A DNA stretch of 64,000 nt, taken from NCBI GenBank assembly GCA_035626395.1, contig DASPNR010000042.1, positions 474,484 through 538,483 of the forward strand. The letters run 5' to 3'. The number at the start of each line of letters is the position of its first letter. The stretch's first letter is position 1. The DNA comes from Candidatus Limnocylindrales bacterium. GTDB lineage: Bacteria; Desulfobacterota; Binatia; UBA1149; CAITLU01. Shown here piece by piece: positions 8,803-16,954 of this stretch. The notes below the pieces were generated by a model. That model made no database searches. It saw only the letters and a list, made by a program, of their open reading frames with translations, and had not been told where the DNA came from. The translations under genes and the position numbers were made by a program.

Positions 8803-10040
8803 TCACCGCGGGAGCTTTCGAGGAACAGGTCCATGTTCTCATTGCCGAAGACAGCCCGACACAGGCCGCCAAGCTGCGGCATACGCTGGAATGCCACGGC
8901 TACCAGGTCACCACGGCCGTCAACGGGCGAGAAGCCCTGGAGATCGCACAGGCCAGCCCTCCGACCATCATCATCAGCGACGTGGTCATGCCGGAGATGG
9001 ACGGCTATCAACTCTGCCGCGCCGTCAAGGACAGCGCACTCCTGGCCAACATTCCGGTGATCCTGGTGACGACGCTCTCGGATCCGCAGGATGTCATCCG
9101 CGGCCTCGAGTGCCGAGCCGACAACTTCATCATCAAACCGTACGACGAACGATACCTGATCTCGCGCATCCGCTTCGTGCTGCTGAACTACGAGCTGCGT
9201 CAGTCCGATCACACGGGCATGGGACTGGAGATCTATTTCAACGGCCAGCGACACGTCATCACCGCCGATCGCCTGCAGATCCTCAACCTTCTGCTGTCCA
9301 CGTACGAAGCCGCTGTCGAGCGGAATCGCGAGCTCAGCCGTGCCAAGGAGGATCTGCGGGCGCTCAACCAGTCGCTGGCGGAGGCCAACGAGGAGCTGGC
9401 GGCGTTCAGCTATTCGGTCTCCCACGACCTGCGCGGACCGCTGCGCGCCATCGAGGGTTTCAGCAGCTCGCTGGCAGAGGACTACGCGGACCGGCTCGAT
9501 GCGCCGGGCAAGGACATGCTCGCGCGCGTGCACAACGCCTGTCAGCGCATGGCCCAGCTGATTGAGGATCTCCTGAAGCTGTCGCGCCTGGGACGCCAGC
9601 AGATGAACCGCGAGCCCGTCGATCTCAGCCAGCTGTGCCAATCCATTGCCGACAGTCTCCAGCTGGCCGAGCCGGCGCGGAAGGTGCAATTCGAGATCGC
9701 GCAGAATCTGCGTGCCAATGCCGACGCTCGTCTGGCACGCGTGGCGCTGGAAAACCTTCTCGGCAACGCCTGGAAGTTCACGCAGGAGCGGCCCGACGCC
9801 CGCATCGAGCTCGGCAGGATGCCCGACGGCACGTTTTTCGTGCGCGACAACGGCGCCGGCTTCGACATGGCTCACGCCGACAAGCTCTTCCGGCCGTTCC
9901 AGCGCCTGCACGGGAGCGAGGATTTCCCCGGAACCGGCATCGGCCTGGCCACCGTGCACCGCATCATTCAGCGCCACGGTGGCCGCATCTGGGCCGAGGC
10001 GGACGTCGGCAGCGGCGCCACCTTCTACTTCACGCTGTAA
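8799..10040 (+). CDS. Receiver-histidine kinase, likely output of the chemosensory cluster
   Basis: 413 residues: N-terminal receiver domain (Asp61 in IISDVVMPEMDGY), a linker with a coiled-coil stretch (about 170-200), a HisKA domain with His209 (SYSVSHDLRGPLRAIEGF, the phytochrome-like H-box) and an HATPase domain with N box (LENLLGNAWKFT), DNGAGFD and GTGIGLATV. No membrane segment. Last gene of the operon (ATGA overlap with cheB), where Wsp systems carry the diguanylate cyclase WspR. Probably receives phosphate from CheA and relays to an unlinked regulator; the target is not in this window. Confidence 0.88.
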   Translation: MITAGAFEEQVHVLIAEDSPTQAAKLRHTLECHGYQVTTAVNGREALEIAQASPPTIIISDVVMPEMDGYQLCRAVKDSALLANIPVILVTTLSDPQDVIRGLECRADNFIIKPYDERYLISRIRFVLLNYELRQSDHTGMGLEIYFNGQRHVITADRLQILNLLLSTYEAAVERNRELSRAKEDLRALNQSLAEANEELAAFSYSVSHDLRGPLRAIEGFSSSLAEDYADRLDAPGKDMLARVHNACQRMAQLIEDLLKLSRLGRQQMNREPVDLSQLCQSIADSLQLAEPARKVQFEIAQNLRANADARLARVALENLLGNAWKFTQERPDARIELGRMPDGTFFVRDNGAGFDMAHADKLFRPFQRLHGSEDFPGTGIGLATVHRIIQRHGGRIWAEADVGSGATFYFTL

Positions 10041-10139
10041 GACGCCCGTTCGCCGTTCGCAGGCCGATGTCGCCGGATCAACCGCCGGCATCGCGCCTGG
10101 CGCGGGGAACGAAAGCGCAGGGGCCGCGTCAGCGGTGGT

Positions 10140-10835
10140 TCAGCTGCAGATCGGACAGTGTGTGTTGAACACGATGCCCACCGCTACGCGCAGGGCGATC
10201 AATGCATCGGTAGCCGTTTTGCTCGAGTTGCCATCGAGATCGCAGACGCACAGGTCGCAGCCGAGCACTCCGACGGCGGCGCGCAGGACAGCCAGCGCAT
10301 CGGATGCCTGAAGTGTGCCGTCGTTGTTGAAGTCGCCGCAGACCGGCGCCGGCAGCGTCGTCGTCGAGCTGGAGGTCGTCGTGGTCGTCGTCTCGATGGT
10401 GCCGTCGCAGTCGATCTTGGAAATCGTGATCTGCGCGTTGACGGGCTGGAAGCTCGTATTGAATCCCGACTGACCGCTGAGATTGAAATCACTTGCCACC
10501 GGAAAGCGGCTGGTCGGTGTCCAAATGCAGCGTGCGAAATCCTTCGGGCCGTTGATCGGGGTGGGCGTGCCGGAGGCGGTCAGGGTCAGCGTGCGGGTCT
10601 GGTCGGCGTCGGCGGCGGCACCGATCGTGTTGTTGAGGAGGGTGCAGCCGACGTTGGGACCGGTGCCGGCGAACTCGCCGGGCGCGTTCTGGTAGATCGC
10701 GAAGACCGACGCGCTGAACAGCGGCGTTGCCGTTCCGATACGAAATGTCAGCTCGCACGACGGGCCGGCGGCGGTCGCCGACGTGGCTGCAGCCAGCAGC
10801 GCGACGGCTGCAACGAAAGGCAACGAACGGATCAT
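10140..10835 (-). CDS. Secreted protein with C-terminal dockerin-like repeats
   Basis: 231 residues with a clear signal peptide (cleavage near ATAAG), a middle beta-rich domain I do not recognise, a Thr/Ser linker (ETTTTTTSSSTTTLP), then two dockerin-like calcium loops: CGDFNNDGTLQASDAL...LRAAVG and CDLDGNSSKTATDAL...LRVAVG. Dockerin type I modules bind calcium and, in cellulosomes, cohesins; in many uncultured bacteria they simply end secreted proteins. GGGGAG lies before the ATG at 10835. Convergent with the chemosensory operon. The function of the middle domain is unknown. Confidence 0.75.
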   Translation of the reverse strand: MIRSLPFVAAVALLAAATSATAAGPSCELTFRIGTATPLFSASVFAIYQNAPGEFAGTGPNVGCTLLNNTIGAAADADQTRTLTLTASGTPTPINGPKDFARCIWTPTSRFPVASDFNLSGQSGFNTSFQPVNAQITISKIDCDGTIETTTTTTSSSTTTLPAPVCGDFNNDGTLQASDALAVLRAAVGVLGCDLCVCDLDGNSSKTATDALIALRVAVGIVFNTHCPICS

Positions 10836-11048
10836 GGAATCTCCCCAACCGCCGGAATTTTCGGTTCTCCGTTTGGCGGCAGCGCTGTCTACCGAACGAG
10901 CGGCGCCGACGAAAGCGGGTGCGTGCGTGACTTCGGCGCCGCAGCGCGCGCACCCGTGGCCAACCGCTCTGGCGGGCGGCCCGGAGGGCAGAATCTTCGT
11001 GATCTGCATGCGGTGAAGGCGTTGTTGCCAGCGAAGCGCGCCTGACTC

Positions 11049-11759
11049 ATGCTTGCGGGCATGCGCAAGAACGGTCACGCACGCGGGTTCGTTACGGGTC
11101 TCATCGTCGGACTGCTGATCGGCTCGGTCAGCGTCTCCATCGCTGCCGTCGGATACAAGGCATGGTCCCGTGTCAGCCCCGACTATCGCATGGGCTACGT
11201 CAACGGCTATTTCGACATGGCGATGCTGGCACGAAATCTCCACCCGGGCGGTTTCGTGGATGAACGCTATCCCGTCTTTCCACAGGCCAGAGCTCGGGAC
11301 TGGGTGGAGGCGGTCGACAAGGCGTACCAGAACCCTGCCAATCAGAAGTACAGCATGTACTCGATCCTTCAGGTGGCTGCGGGCGAGCTCGAAAAGAAGT
11401 TCGGCAAGCCGCCGACGCCGCTCGAGCGTCTCGCGCCGCGACTGAAACAGCAGCTCGAGGGGGCACGCGAGCACACCGAGCTGATGCAGAAGCAGAAGCG
11501 GACCGCGGCTGCCAAGCCCGCCGCTCCGGTCGTTCCCAAGCCGCCCAAGAAGAAGATCTGGTGCAAGTGCGCCGAGATGGAGAAGGCCTGTCCTGAGCTC
11601 GCCAAGGAGTTCACGACGCGCAAGCCGAAGGACGCGGCCGCTCCCAAAGCGGACCCGTCGCCTGATGAGCCCCCGGTCGATGAGAAGCCGGGTGCGGACA
11701 CAGGCAAGCCAGCGGACTCGGCCAAGCCGTCAGCACCAGCGACGCCGCCGAAGCCGTAG
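11049..11759 (+). CDS. Membrane-anchored hypothetical protein with Lys/Pro-rich tail
   Basis: 236 residues. A single N-terminal transmembrane helix (GFVTGLIVGLLIGSVSVSIA), then a soluble helical region (about residues 45-150) with conserved-looking aromatic residues, then a low-complexity Lys/Pro/Ala/Asp-rich C-terminus. Three cysteines cluster in the tail region (WCKCAEMEKAC). No family recognised. The ATG at 11061 could be the true start instead of 11049; neither has a strong ribosome site. Likely periplasm-facing, tethered to the inner membrane. Confidence 0.55.
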   Translation: MLAGMRKNGHARGFVTGLIVGLLIGSVSVSIAAVGYKAWSRVSPDYRMGYVNGYFDMAMLARNLHPGGFVDERYPVFPQARARDWVEAVDKAYQNPANQKYSMYSILQVAAGELEKKFGKPPTPLERLAPRLKQQLEGAREHTELMQKQKRTAAAKPAAPVVPKPPKKKIWCKCAEMEKACPELAKEFTTRKPKDAAAPKADPSPDEPPVDEKPGADTGKPADSAKPSAPATPPKP

Positions 11760-11859
11760 CGAGAGACCGTAGCCCGGAGCCAGTCGCGCGGTGGCGGCGC
11801 GGAGCATTGCGCGAGCGTACTTGCGCACAACCGGTTTCGACGGCGCAGGCATCGCACCG

Positions 11860-12984
11860 CTACCGGCCTGGTTGCGCTCGATGCTCCTCGACCAGCGGTC
11901 GAAGAATGTTCACCAGCTCTCGCCCCAGAAGCCGATTGGTCTCCGGCGTGTAGTGCGGATCGTATTTGAAGGAGATCGGGCGCTTGCGTGACTCTGCGAC
12001 GAGGAGCGGGGCCAGGTCGTGGTAGACGATCGACGGATCCACCGTCGGGACGAAGCTCAATGACGCCCAGGAGCTGATGTTGATGATCATCAGCCGGAAC
12101 CCGTTCGCTTTGGAGAGCTCGACGAATTTCTCGAGGACGAGGCGAACACGAGGGGAAGCTTCGGGGAGGTCGGTAGTGACATCGGGCGTTCGGCGCCCTG
12201 CGTTCTTCTGCTGCCATCGCGCGGCGTCCTGCTGCTCGAGTGCACCGCGACGCTGGGCAAGGTTGACCCTGAACGTCAGATAGCTAAGCGCGTACGAGCT
12301 CCGCGTAAGAACGCTTCGCTCCTTGAACATCGGATCATCGGGACGCAGGTACCATGTGTCGCCGCCGCCGGCGACGCCCTGGTTCCTCGGCGACAGCGGA
12401 GGCTGTGCCGACAGTTCGACGCGGCCGTCGCGCACGAGACCGGGCAGCTCGCGCGTCAATCCCACGAAGTTGATGAAAATCACGACCCAGTCCGGCGCAT
12501 AGCGCAAGCCTTCGCGAGCAAGATAGACGAGCTCCGAGTCCAGGCCCCATCCCGGAACGCTCGCGTTGATGATCTCGAGGCCGTCGAGCTCATCCTCGGG
12601 AATGTCGGTGAAGCGGGCGCCGTAGGGAACACCTTCGCCGAACGTGATGCTGTCGCCCAAGGCCAGGATGCGAAGCCTGTCCTGTGGCTTCTCGTACGCG
12701 TACTCCTGGTCGCGAAGACCCTTGCTATTCGTACGGTAGATCACGGAGAAATCGGATGTGACCGCCAGAACCTCCGTGTTCGGGGCCAGCGCTGCCGTGG
12801 TCTGCGGGTCCGCGCGAAAGAGCGCACGCGGCAGGCGATCGGAGTTCTTCAGTTCTTTCAGGTAGAGGCGATAGTCGATGCCCTGCGCGTAGCCGACCAG
12901 CCGAAACATCGCCTCGATCAGGGTTAAAGCGAAGGCGAGAGAGGCCGTCAGGAGCAGAAGCTTTTTGCTCAGCTCGGCCCGCAT
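11860..12984 (-). CDS. SGNH/GDSL-type hydrolase, membrane-anchored
   Basis: 374 residues. N-terminal hydrophobic segment (about 8-26), then a SGNH-hydrolase fold: block I LALGDSITFGEG supplies the nucleophilic Ser, INASVPGWGLDS looks like the Gly block, and the C-terminal YDPHYTPETNR has the D-x-x-H-like Asp/His pair. Such enzymes are esterases or O-acyl (often acetyl) hydrolases of polysaccharides or lipids; the substrate here is unknown. GGGAGG lies about ten bases upstream of the ATG. Stands alone, with no recognisable partner nearby. Confidence 0.75.
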   Translation of the reverse strand: MRAELSKKLLLLTASLAFALTLIEAMFRLVGYAQGIDYRLYLKELKNSDRLPRALFRADPQTTAALAPNTEVLAVTSDFSVIYRTNSKGLRDQEYAYEKPQDRLRILALGDSITFGEGVPYGARFTDIPEDELDGLEIINASVPGWGLDSELVYLAREGLRYAPDWVVIFINFVGLTRELPGLVRDGRVELSAQPPLSPRNQGVAGGGDTWYLRPDDPMFKERSVLTRSSYALSYLTFRVNLAQRRGALEQQDAARWQQKNAGRRTPDVTTDLPEASPRVRLVLEKFVELSKANGFRLMIINISSWASLSFVPTVDPSIVYHDLAPLLVAESRKRPISFKYDPHYTPETNRLLGRELVNILRPLVEEHRAQPGR

Positions 12985-13076
12985 GGGCCCACGCCTCCCG
13001 ATACCACGCTGCCGCCACGGCCGCGGCGAATACCATCACCGCCGCCGCTCGGGTGCGAGCTACGAGGGTCTTCGAC

Positions 13077-13092
13077 GGGGTGAACGATCACC
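13077..13092. other. Short hairpin between SGNH hydrolase and Het-C/TSP3 genes
   Basis: GGGTGA-ACGA-TCACCC, a perfect six-base stem with a four-base loop in the intergenic region. No T-run follows on either strand. Could be a weak terminator for the upstream minus-strand gene or chance in GC-rich DNA. Confidence 0.25.
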
Positions 13093-13147
13093 CGATGTTC
13101 CTACCTCAGAGTCGCGGATTATCAAGACATGTCGCAGCGGCTGTCCG

Positions 13148-13171
13148 CTAGCCGCGGACGTTCGCGGCTAG
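13148..13171 (-). other. Inverted repeat spanning the stop codon of the Het-C/TSP3 gene
   Basis: CTAGCCGCG-GACGTT-CGCGGCTAG: nine perfect base pairs with a six-base loop, formed by the last codons and the stop codon of the minus-strand gene. It may act in transcript 3'-end formation or stability, though no T-run follows. Confidence 0.45.
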
Positions 13172-15352
13172 CAGCTCCACCAGCGCGCGCGCCTGCAGCT
13201 GCAGTGCGCAGTCGTGTATGCCGTCGTTGTTGTCGGCGTCCGGGCCGCAGCCATCGAGCTTCCGCTGCAGCGACGCGAGCGTTGCCAGCGAGCTCGCCTC
13301 GTCGCCGTGCAGCAGCGTTCTTTCGATCCCGTCCAGTCGGTGCAGCAGCGAGCGGCGGCTGCCTCGGTTCTTGAAGGCATCGCCGGGGAGACCGGCAAGG
13401 AACGCCTGGACGAACTCGACATCGTGCCCGTCGAAGAGGCCGTCATCGTCGCTATCCTCGTCCAGGGCTCCGGTGCCGAGCTCCACCTCCAGGCCGTCGT
13501 CGAGGTCGTCATCATCGCTGTCGGAATCGGTCGGGTCGGTACCGTGGATGGACGTTTCGTCGCCATCGCTGAGGCCGTCATCGTCGCTGTCGGCGTCGTT
13601 TGGATCGCTGCCGTGGGTGTGGATCTCGTCGCCATCGCTCACGCCGTCGTCGTCGCTATCGGCGTCCAGAGGGTTGCTCTGGTGCACGTCGACCTCCTCG
13701 CCGTCGCCGAGACCGTCATCGTCGCTGTCGGCGTCATCGGCAGCGGTTCCCAGCGCAAGCTCCCGGCAGGTGGTCAGGCCATCGCCGTCGGCGTCGATGC
13801 CGGTGTGGCCGATGTCAAAAGCGACCTCCATGTCGGGCGACGTCACGGCGTGCGAGCCGAGCGCGAATCGGGAGATCTCCACGTGCACGCCGAGCAGCGC
13901 CTGGTCGCCGTCGGGATTGAGCTCGCCGACGGGCCCATCGTCGTCGTCCCAGGCCTGCAGCGTCGCAACGGCGGCGTCGGCCTGCTCCGGCGTCAGGCAC
14001 AAGGAGACGGGGCCGGGAGCGGAATCGTCGCCGACGACCGCGCCGCTGTGCACGGTCAGCGCGGTCACCTCTTCACGCGCCGAGCGCGTAAGGTCGTGCG
14101 TATAGACCACGAGCACGAAGTTGAGGTCGCCGGGATTGTCGCCGTCGTCGTGATCGTCGAGCACTTTGATGCTGTCCACGTCCACCGTCACTTCGACCGT
14201 CCCCGCAGGCGTTGCCTCGCAGGGCGTGCCCGGCGGATGGGGCGAACCTGCTCCGCTGTCGGCGGTGGACTCCCGCACCCAGTACGCCATCGGGATGCTG
14301 ACGCCGGCGAAGCCCCAGACGCGGCGCGCGAGATGGAGAAGCCGGCACCATTCATGCGCCGTCTGCCGTGTGGCGAACTCGGCCGCGGCATAATGATCGT
14401 CGGGCACGCCGCCGTGATACTGGATCGTCATCCTGGTGCTGTCCTTGTTGAGATTGGTGTGGGTCTGGCTCATCTCGGCCGGACATTCCTCTTCCTGGAA
14501 CGCGGACCCGTGCGTGGAGCCGCTGATCACGCCGATGTAGCGCGCATCGATTCCCTCCGGGAGGATCATCGGAATGTTGTAGGGCTGCTCGTAGGGGCTG
14601 GTCGTGTGCCAGTCGTCGCTGAACCCGTCCTCTTCCGTCAACACCACGAAGTTCTCCAGCGGATGCGGATAGCGCGCTGCCAGGAACCGCGCATCGACGG
14701 CCAACGGCTGCCAGCGCCGGACGCGGAAGACGTCCACCGTCGGGTCCATGAGCGGCGGCGGCGTGTCATTGAACGGGTTCCATGGCTGCGCGCTGGACAG
14801 GTCGGTGCCAGGCGGCACACGCGAATCCGACCAGCCGCGAAAGATCTCGACCCAGTTCGAGTGAGAGTAGAAGTCCTGGATCGGATGGAGCGCGTATCCC
14901 AGAACGGCAGCCGCGTCCGCCGGACGTGGATTGGAAGGATTGAACAGGCCGGTGATGCCCCAGAGGTCTTCATGCGGAAGCGTGCAGTGCCCGGGCACGC
15001 AGACACCCTGGAAATAGTTGTGATCGACCGAGCTCGAATAGATGCCGTTGATGTTGTCGGCGGCGCTCTCCCAATCGCAGCCGTCCATGTGGCTCCACAG
15101 CGTGTCGATGTGCTCGTGGTCCATGTGCAGGTTGGTGCTGACGGTGCGGCTGAGCAGATGGGGACGCATGAAGGCCAGGCCGTCTCGCGTGATCTGGGCG
15201 TGGCAGCGTGGAGTGCCGAGATCGTTGCAGACGTCGGCATGCTCGATGCAGAAAGAGTCGGTGTCTTCGCAGAATGCGGTTGAAGCGGCAGGGCGCAGAA
15301 GAACGGAAAGGAAACAGCCGGCGAACGCAGCCGCCGTCAATCGTGAGCTCAT
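13148..15352 (-). CDS. Secreted Het-C-like protein with thrombospondin type 3 repeats
   Basis: 734 residues with a signal peptide. The N-terminal half contains GYALHPIQDFYSHSNWVEI, the hallmark of the Het-C / zinc-phospholipase-C-like helical family, with many His and Asp residues near it (LHMDHEHIDTLWSHMDGC). The C-terminal half holds about five Asp-rich thrombospondin type 3 calcium repeats (DADSDDDGLSDGDE-like) with a 23-residue period, then a helical tail. Probably an exported calcium-stabilised protein, perhaps a phospholipase or nuclease-like hydrolase. The ATG at 15352 has GGAGGG two to three bases away. Stop codon lies inside an inverted repeat. Confidence 0.75.
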   Translation of the reverse strand: MSSRLTAAAFAGCFLSVLLRPAASTAFCEDTDSFCIEHADVCNDLGTPRCHAQITRDGLAFMRPHLLSRTVSTNLHMDHEHIDTLWSHMDGCDWESAADNINGIYSSSVDHNYFQGVCVPGHCTLPHEDLWGITGLFNPSNPRPADAAAVLGYALHPIQDFYSHSNWVEIFRGWSDSRVPPGTDLSSAQPWNPFNDTPPPLMDPTVDVFRVRRWQPLAVDARFLAARYPHPLENFVVLTEEDGFSDDWHTTSPYEQPYNIPMILPEGIDARYIGVISGSTHGSAFQEEECPAEMSQTHTNLNKDSTRMTIQYHGGVPDDHYAAAEFATRQTAHEWCRLLHLARRVWGFAGVSIPMAYWVRESTADSGAGSPHPPGTPCEATPAGTVEVTVDVDSIKVLDDHDDGDNPGDLNFVLVVYTHDLTRSAREEVTALTVHSGAVVGDDSAPGPVSLCLTPEQADAAVATLQAWDDDDGPVGELNPDGDQALLGVHVEISRFALGSHAVTSPDMEVAFDIGHTGIDADGDGLTTCRELALGTAADDADSDDDGLGDGEEVDVHQSNPLDADSDDDGVSDGDEIHTHGSDPNDADSDDDGLSDGDETSIHGTDPTDSDSDDDDLDDGLEVELGTGALDEDSDDDGLFDGHDVEFVQAFLAGLPGDAFKNRGSRRSLLHRLDGIERTLLHGDEASSLATLASLQRKLDGCGPDADNNDGIHDCALQLQARALVELLAANVRG
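13432..13742 (-). repeat. Tandem TSP3-coding repeats, about 69-bp period
   Basis: Five imperfect copies of a unit built around GCCGTCATCGTCGCTGTC on the + strand, spaced close to 69 bases, i.e. 23 codons of the minus-strand gene. They encode the Asp-rich calcium repeats. The reading frame is kept across copies, so this is protein-level repetition, not a CRISPR or intergenic repeat. Confidence 0.8.
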
Positions 15353-15652
15353 TGGACCCTCCGACACTTGGCGACGGGAAACGTCGCCGGCCCCGGCGGC
15401 CGGAGTCGGCCGCCTGCGCATGCGCGCGATGTGTCGAGCAGAGTGGAACACCTTTCGGCGGATGCGCCTAGGCAGGTGCGCGGCCGATTGGCGCATCACG
15501 CGTAGATTCTTCGGTTACACCATCATCGCGGGGCAAAAGACGTGCGCATACTTGCAGCCGCCACGCCGATCCGCCGGCGCCGGCCGCGTGGCGAAAATCA
15601 TGGCTCGCCGGGTACGATTTTCTCGGCGGCGGGCGCCGGCTAGAGCTGTCCC
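15353..15652. other. Divergent intergenic region with two inverted repeats
   Basis: This 300-base space separates the Het-C/TSP3 gene (leftward) from the DsbA-like gene (rightward), so it should hold both promoters. I see no convincing -35/-10 pair. Two structures stand out: GGCGACG-GGAAA-CGTCGCC at 15370-15388, just upstream of the leftward gene, and the nested repeat at 15573-15640 beside the rightward gene. Confidence 0.5.
15573..15640. promoter_or_regulatory. Nested inverted repeat upstream of DsbA-like gene
   Basis: Outer arms GCCGGCGCC (15573-15581) and GGCGCCGGC (15632-15640) enclose inner arms GAAAATC (15593-15599) and GATTTTC (15616-15622). The structure ends 12 bases before the ATG at 15653. 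It could be an operator for a dimeric regulator or a leader stem-loop occluding the start; the AT-rich inner arms are unusual in this GC-rich DNA. Confidence 0.4.
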
Positions 15653-16342
15653 ATGGACCCGCTGCGCTCGGACCGCCCGCTGATCGTCTACATCGATTTC
15701 AAGAGCCCCTACGCTTTCATCGCCGTCCAGCCGACCTACGAGATGGCCGGAGAGCTGGGAATCTGCATCGACTGGCGTCCACTGACGCTGGACATCCCGT
15801 CGTTCGCGGGCTCGGCGCGGCTCGATCGCAACGACCAGGTCCTGGAGAGCGAACGCAGCCAGAGCCAGTGGTCGTGGGTCAAGTATGCCTACCGCGACGC
15901 CCGCCGCTACGCCCGGCTGCGCGGCTGGACACTTCGCGGCACGATCAAGATCTGGGACACCACCGTGGCTGGCATGGGCCTGGAATGGGCAAAGAGGCAC
16001 GGCGACGACGTCACGCGCCGCTACATCGAGACGACCTACGAGCGTTTCTGGAAGCGCGAGCTGGACGTCGAGGACATCGCCGTCGTCGAGTCGGTGCTGA
16101 GCGAGTCGGGCGCCGAGCTTGCCGGATTCCGCCAGACCACCGAGGGCGGGGCGCGCCAGGCCTACCTCGCGCGGCAGGAAGCGATCTTCGACGCCGGCAT
16201 CTTCGGAGTGCCCGGCTACGTCGTCGACGGCGAGTACTACTGGGGACGCGAGCACCTGCCGCGCATCCGCTGGATCCTGACGGGGCGCCGGGGGCCGTCG
16301 CCCGACATCGCCTATACGCGCATGGCGAGGGCGTCGGCGTGA
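15653..16342 (+). CDS. DsbA-family thioredoxin-fold protein 1 (HCCA isomerase-like)
   Basis: 229 residues. Starts with YIDFKSPYAFIAVQPT, the N-terminal strand of the DsbA/2-hydroxychromene-2-carboxylate isomerase group in which the CxxC of thiol oxidases is replaced (here SPYA). The inserted helical domain and the cis-Pro strand GIFGVPGYVVDGEYYWGREHL are present. No signal peptide, so cytoplasmic. Members act as glutathione-dependent isomerases or transferases on aromatic compounds, but the substrate here is unknown. Overlaps the next gene (GTGA), which encodes a paralogue, so the two products may form a heterodimer. Confidence 0.8.
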   Translation: MDPLRSDRPLIVYIDFKSPYAFIAVQPTYEMAGELGICIDWRPLTLDIPSFAGSARLDRNDQVLESERSQSQWSWVKYAYRDARRYARLRGWTLRGTIKIWDTTVAGMGLEWAKRHGDDVTRRYIETTYERFWKRELDVEDIAVVESVLSESGAELAGFRQTTEGGARQAYLARQEAIFDAGIFGVPGYVVDGEYYWGREHLPRIRWILTGRRGPSPDIAYTRMARASA

Positions 16343-16944
16343 ACGTCCGCGTCCTCGTCGACTTCGCCAGCGCGGCTTCCTATCTGGCCATCGAGCCCGC
16401 GCGCGCCCTCGAATCTCGTGTCGGCGCCACCTTCCAGTGGCTCCCGTTCCACGGGCCGGCGCTGACGCTGACCGAGCCCGCAGAGGCGACCACCGACCGC
16501 GGCACCAAGCACCGGCGGCTTCGCGCGCAGTACATCGCGCGCGACCTGCAGCGCTATGCCGAAGCGCGCGGCCTTCACCTCACCGACGTCCACCGCAAGG
16601 TCGATGCAGGGCCGGCGTCGCTGGCGTTGCTGTGGCTGAACCGATGCGCGCCCGAGCGCGCCGGTGATTTCGTCGAGCGAGTCTTCCAGCGCGTATGGCG
16701 TCACAACGAGCCCGCCGATGCGGCGTTTCTCGAGAACGCGCTGGGAGAATTCGGCAGCGGCTTCCGGGACTATCGCGCCGGCGACGCGGCGCGCGACCTC
16801 CAGCGCGTGCGCGACGAAGCGACCGAAATCGGCGTTTGGATCTCGCCGGCCTTCGTCGTCGGCGACGAGCCGTTCATCGGCCGCCAGCACCTGCCGATCG
16901 TCGAGTGGCTGCTCGCGGGCCAGAAGGGCCCGCCGCCGATCTGA
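16339..16944 (+). CDS. DsbA-family thioredoxin-fold protein 2 (HCCA isomerase-like)
   Basis: 201 residues, paralogous to the preceding protein: VLVDFASAASYLAIEPA at the start, again without CxxC, and GVWISPAFVVGDEPFIGRQHLP near the end. I chose the GTG at 16339, which overlaps the upstream stop by four bases (GTGA); no better start exists downstream. The pair is transcribed together and shares length, order of blocks and lack of redox cysteines, suggesting a two-subunit isomerase-like enzyme. Confidence 0.78.
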   Translation: MNVRVLVDFASAASYLAIEPARALESRVGATFQWLPFHGPALTLTEPAEATTDRGTKHRRLRAQYIARDLQRYAEARGLHLTDVHRKVDAGPASLALLWLNRCAPERAGDFVERVFQRVWRHNEPADAAFLENALGEFGSGFRDYRAGDAARDLQRVRDEATEIGVWISPAFVVGDEPFIGRQHLPIVEWLLAGQKGPPPI

Positions 16945-16954
16945 GCGCCTGCCG

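Noticed and set aside
13432..13742. CRISPR-like spaced repeats
   Set aside because: Copies are imperfect, about 69 bases apart and in frame with calcium-binding protein repeats; no spacers, leader or cas genes.
13214..15283. Long + strand open frame opposite the Het-C/TSP3 gene
   Set aside because: Composition is Val/Ala/Arg-rich with no domains; repeats on this strand only mirror the TSP3 codons.
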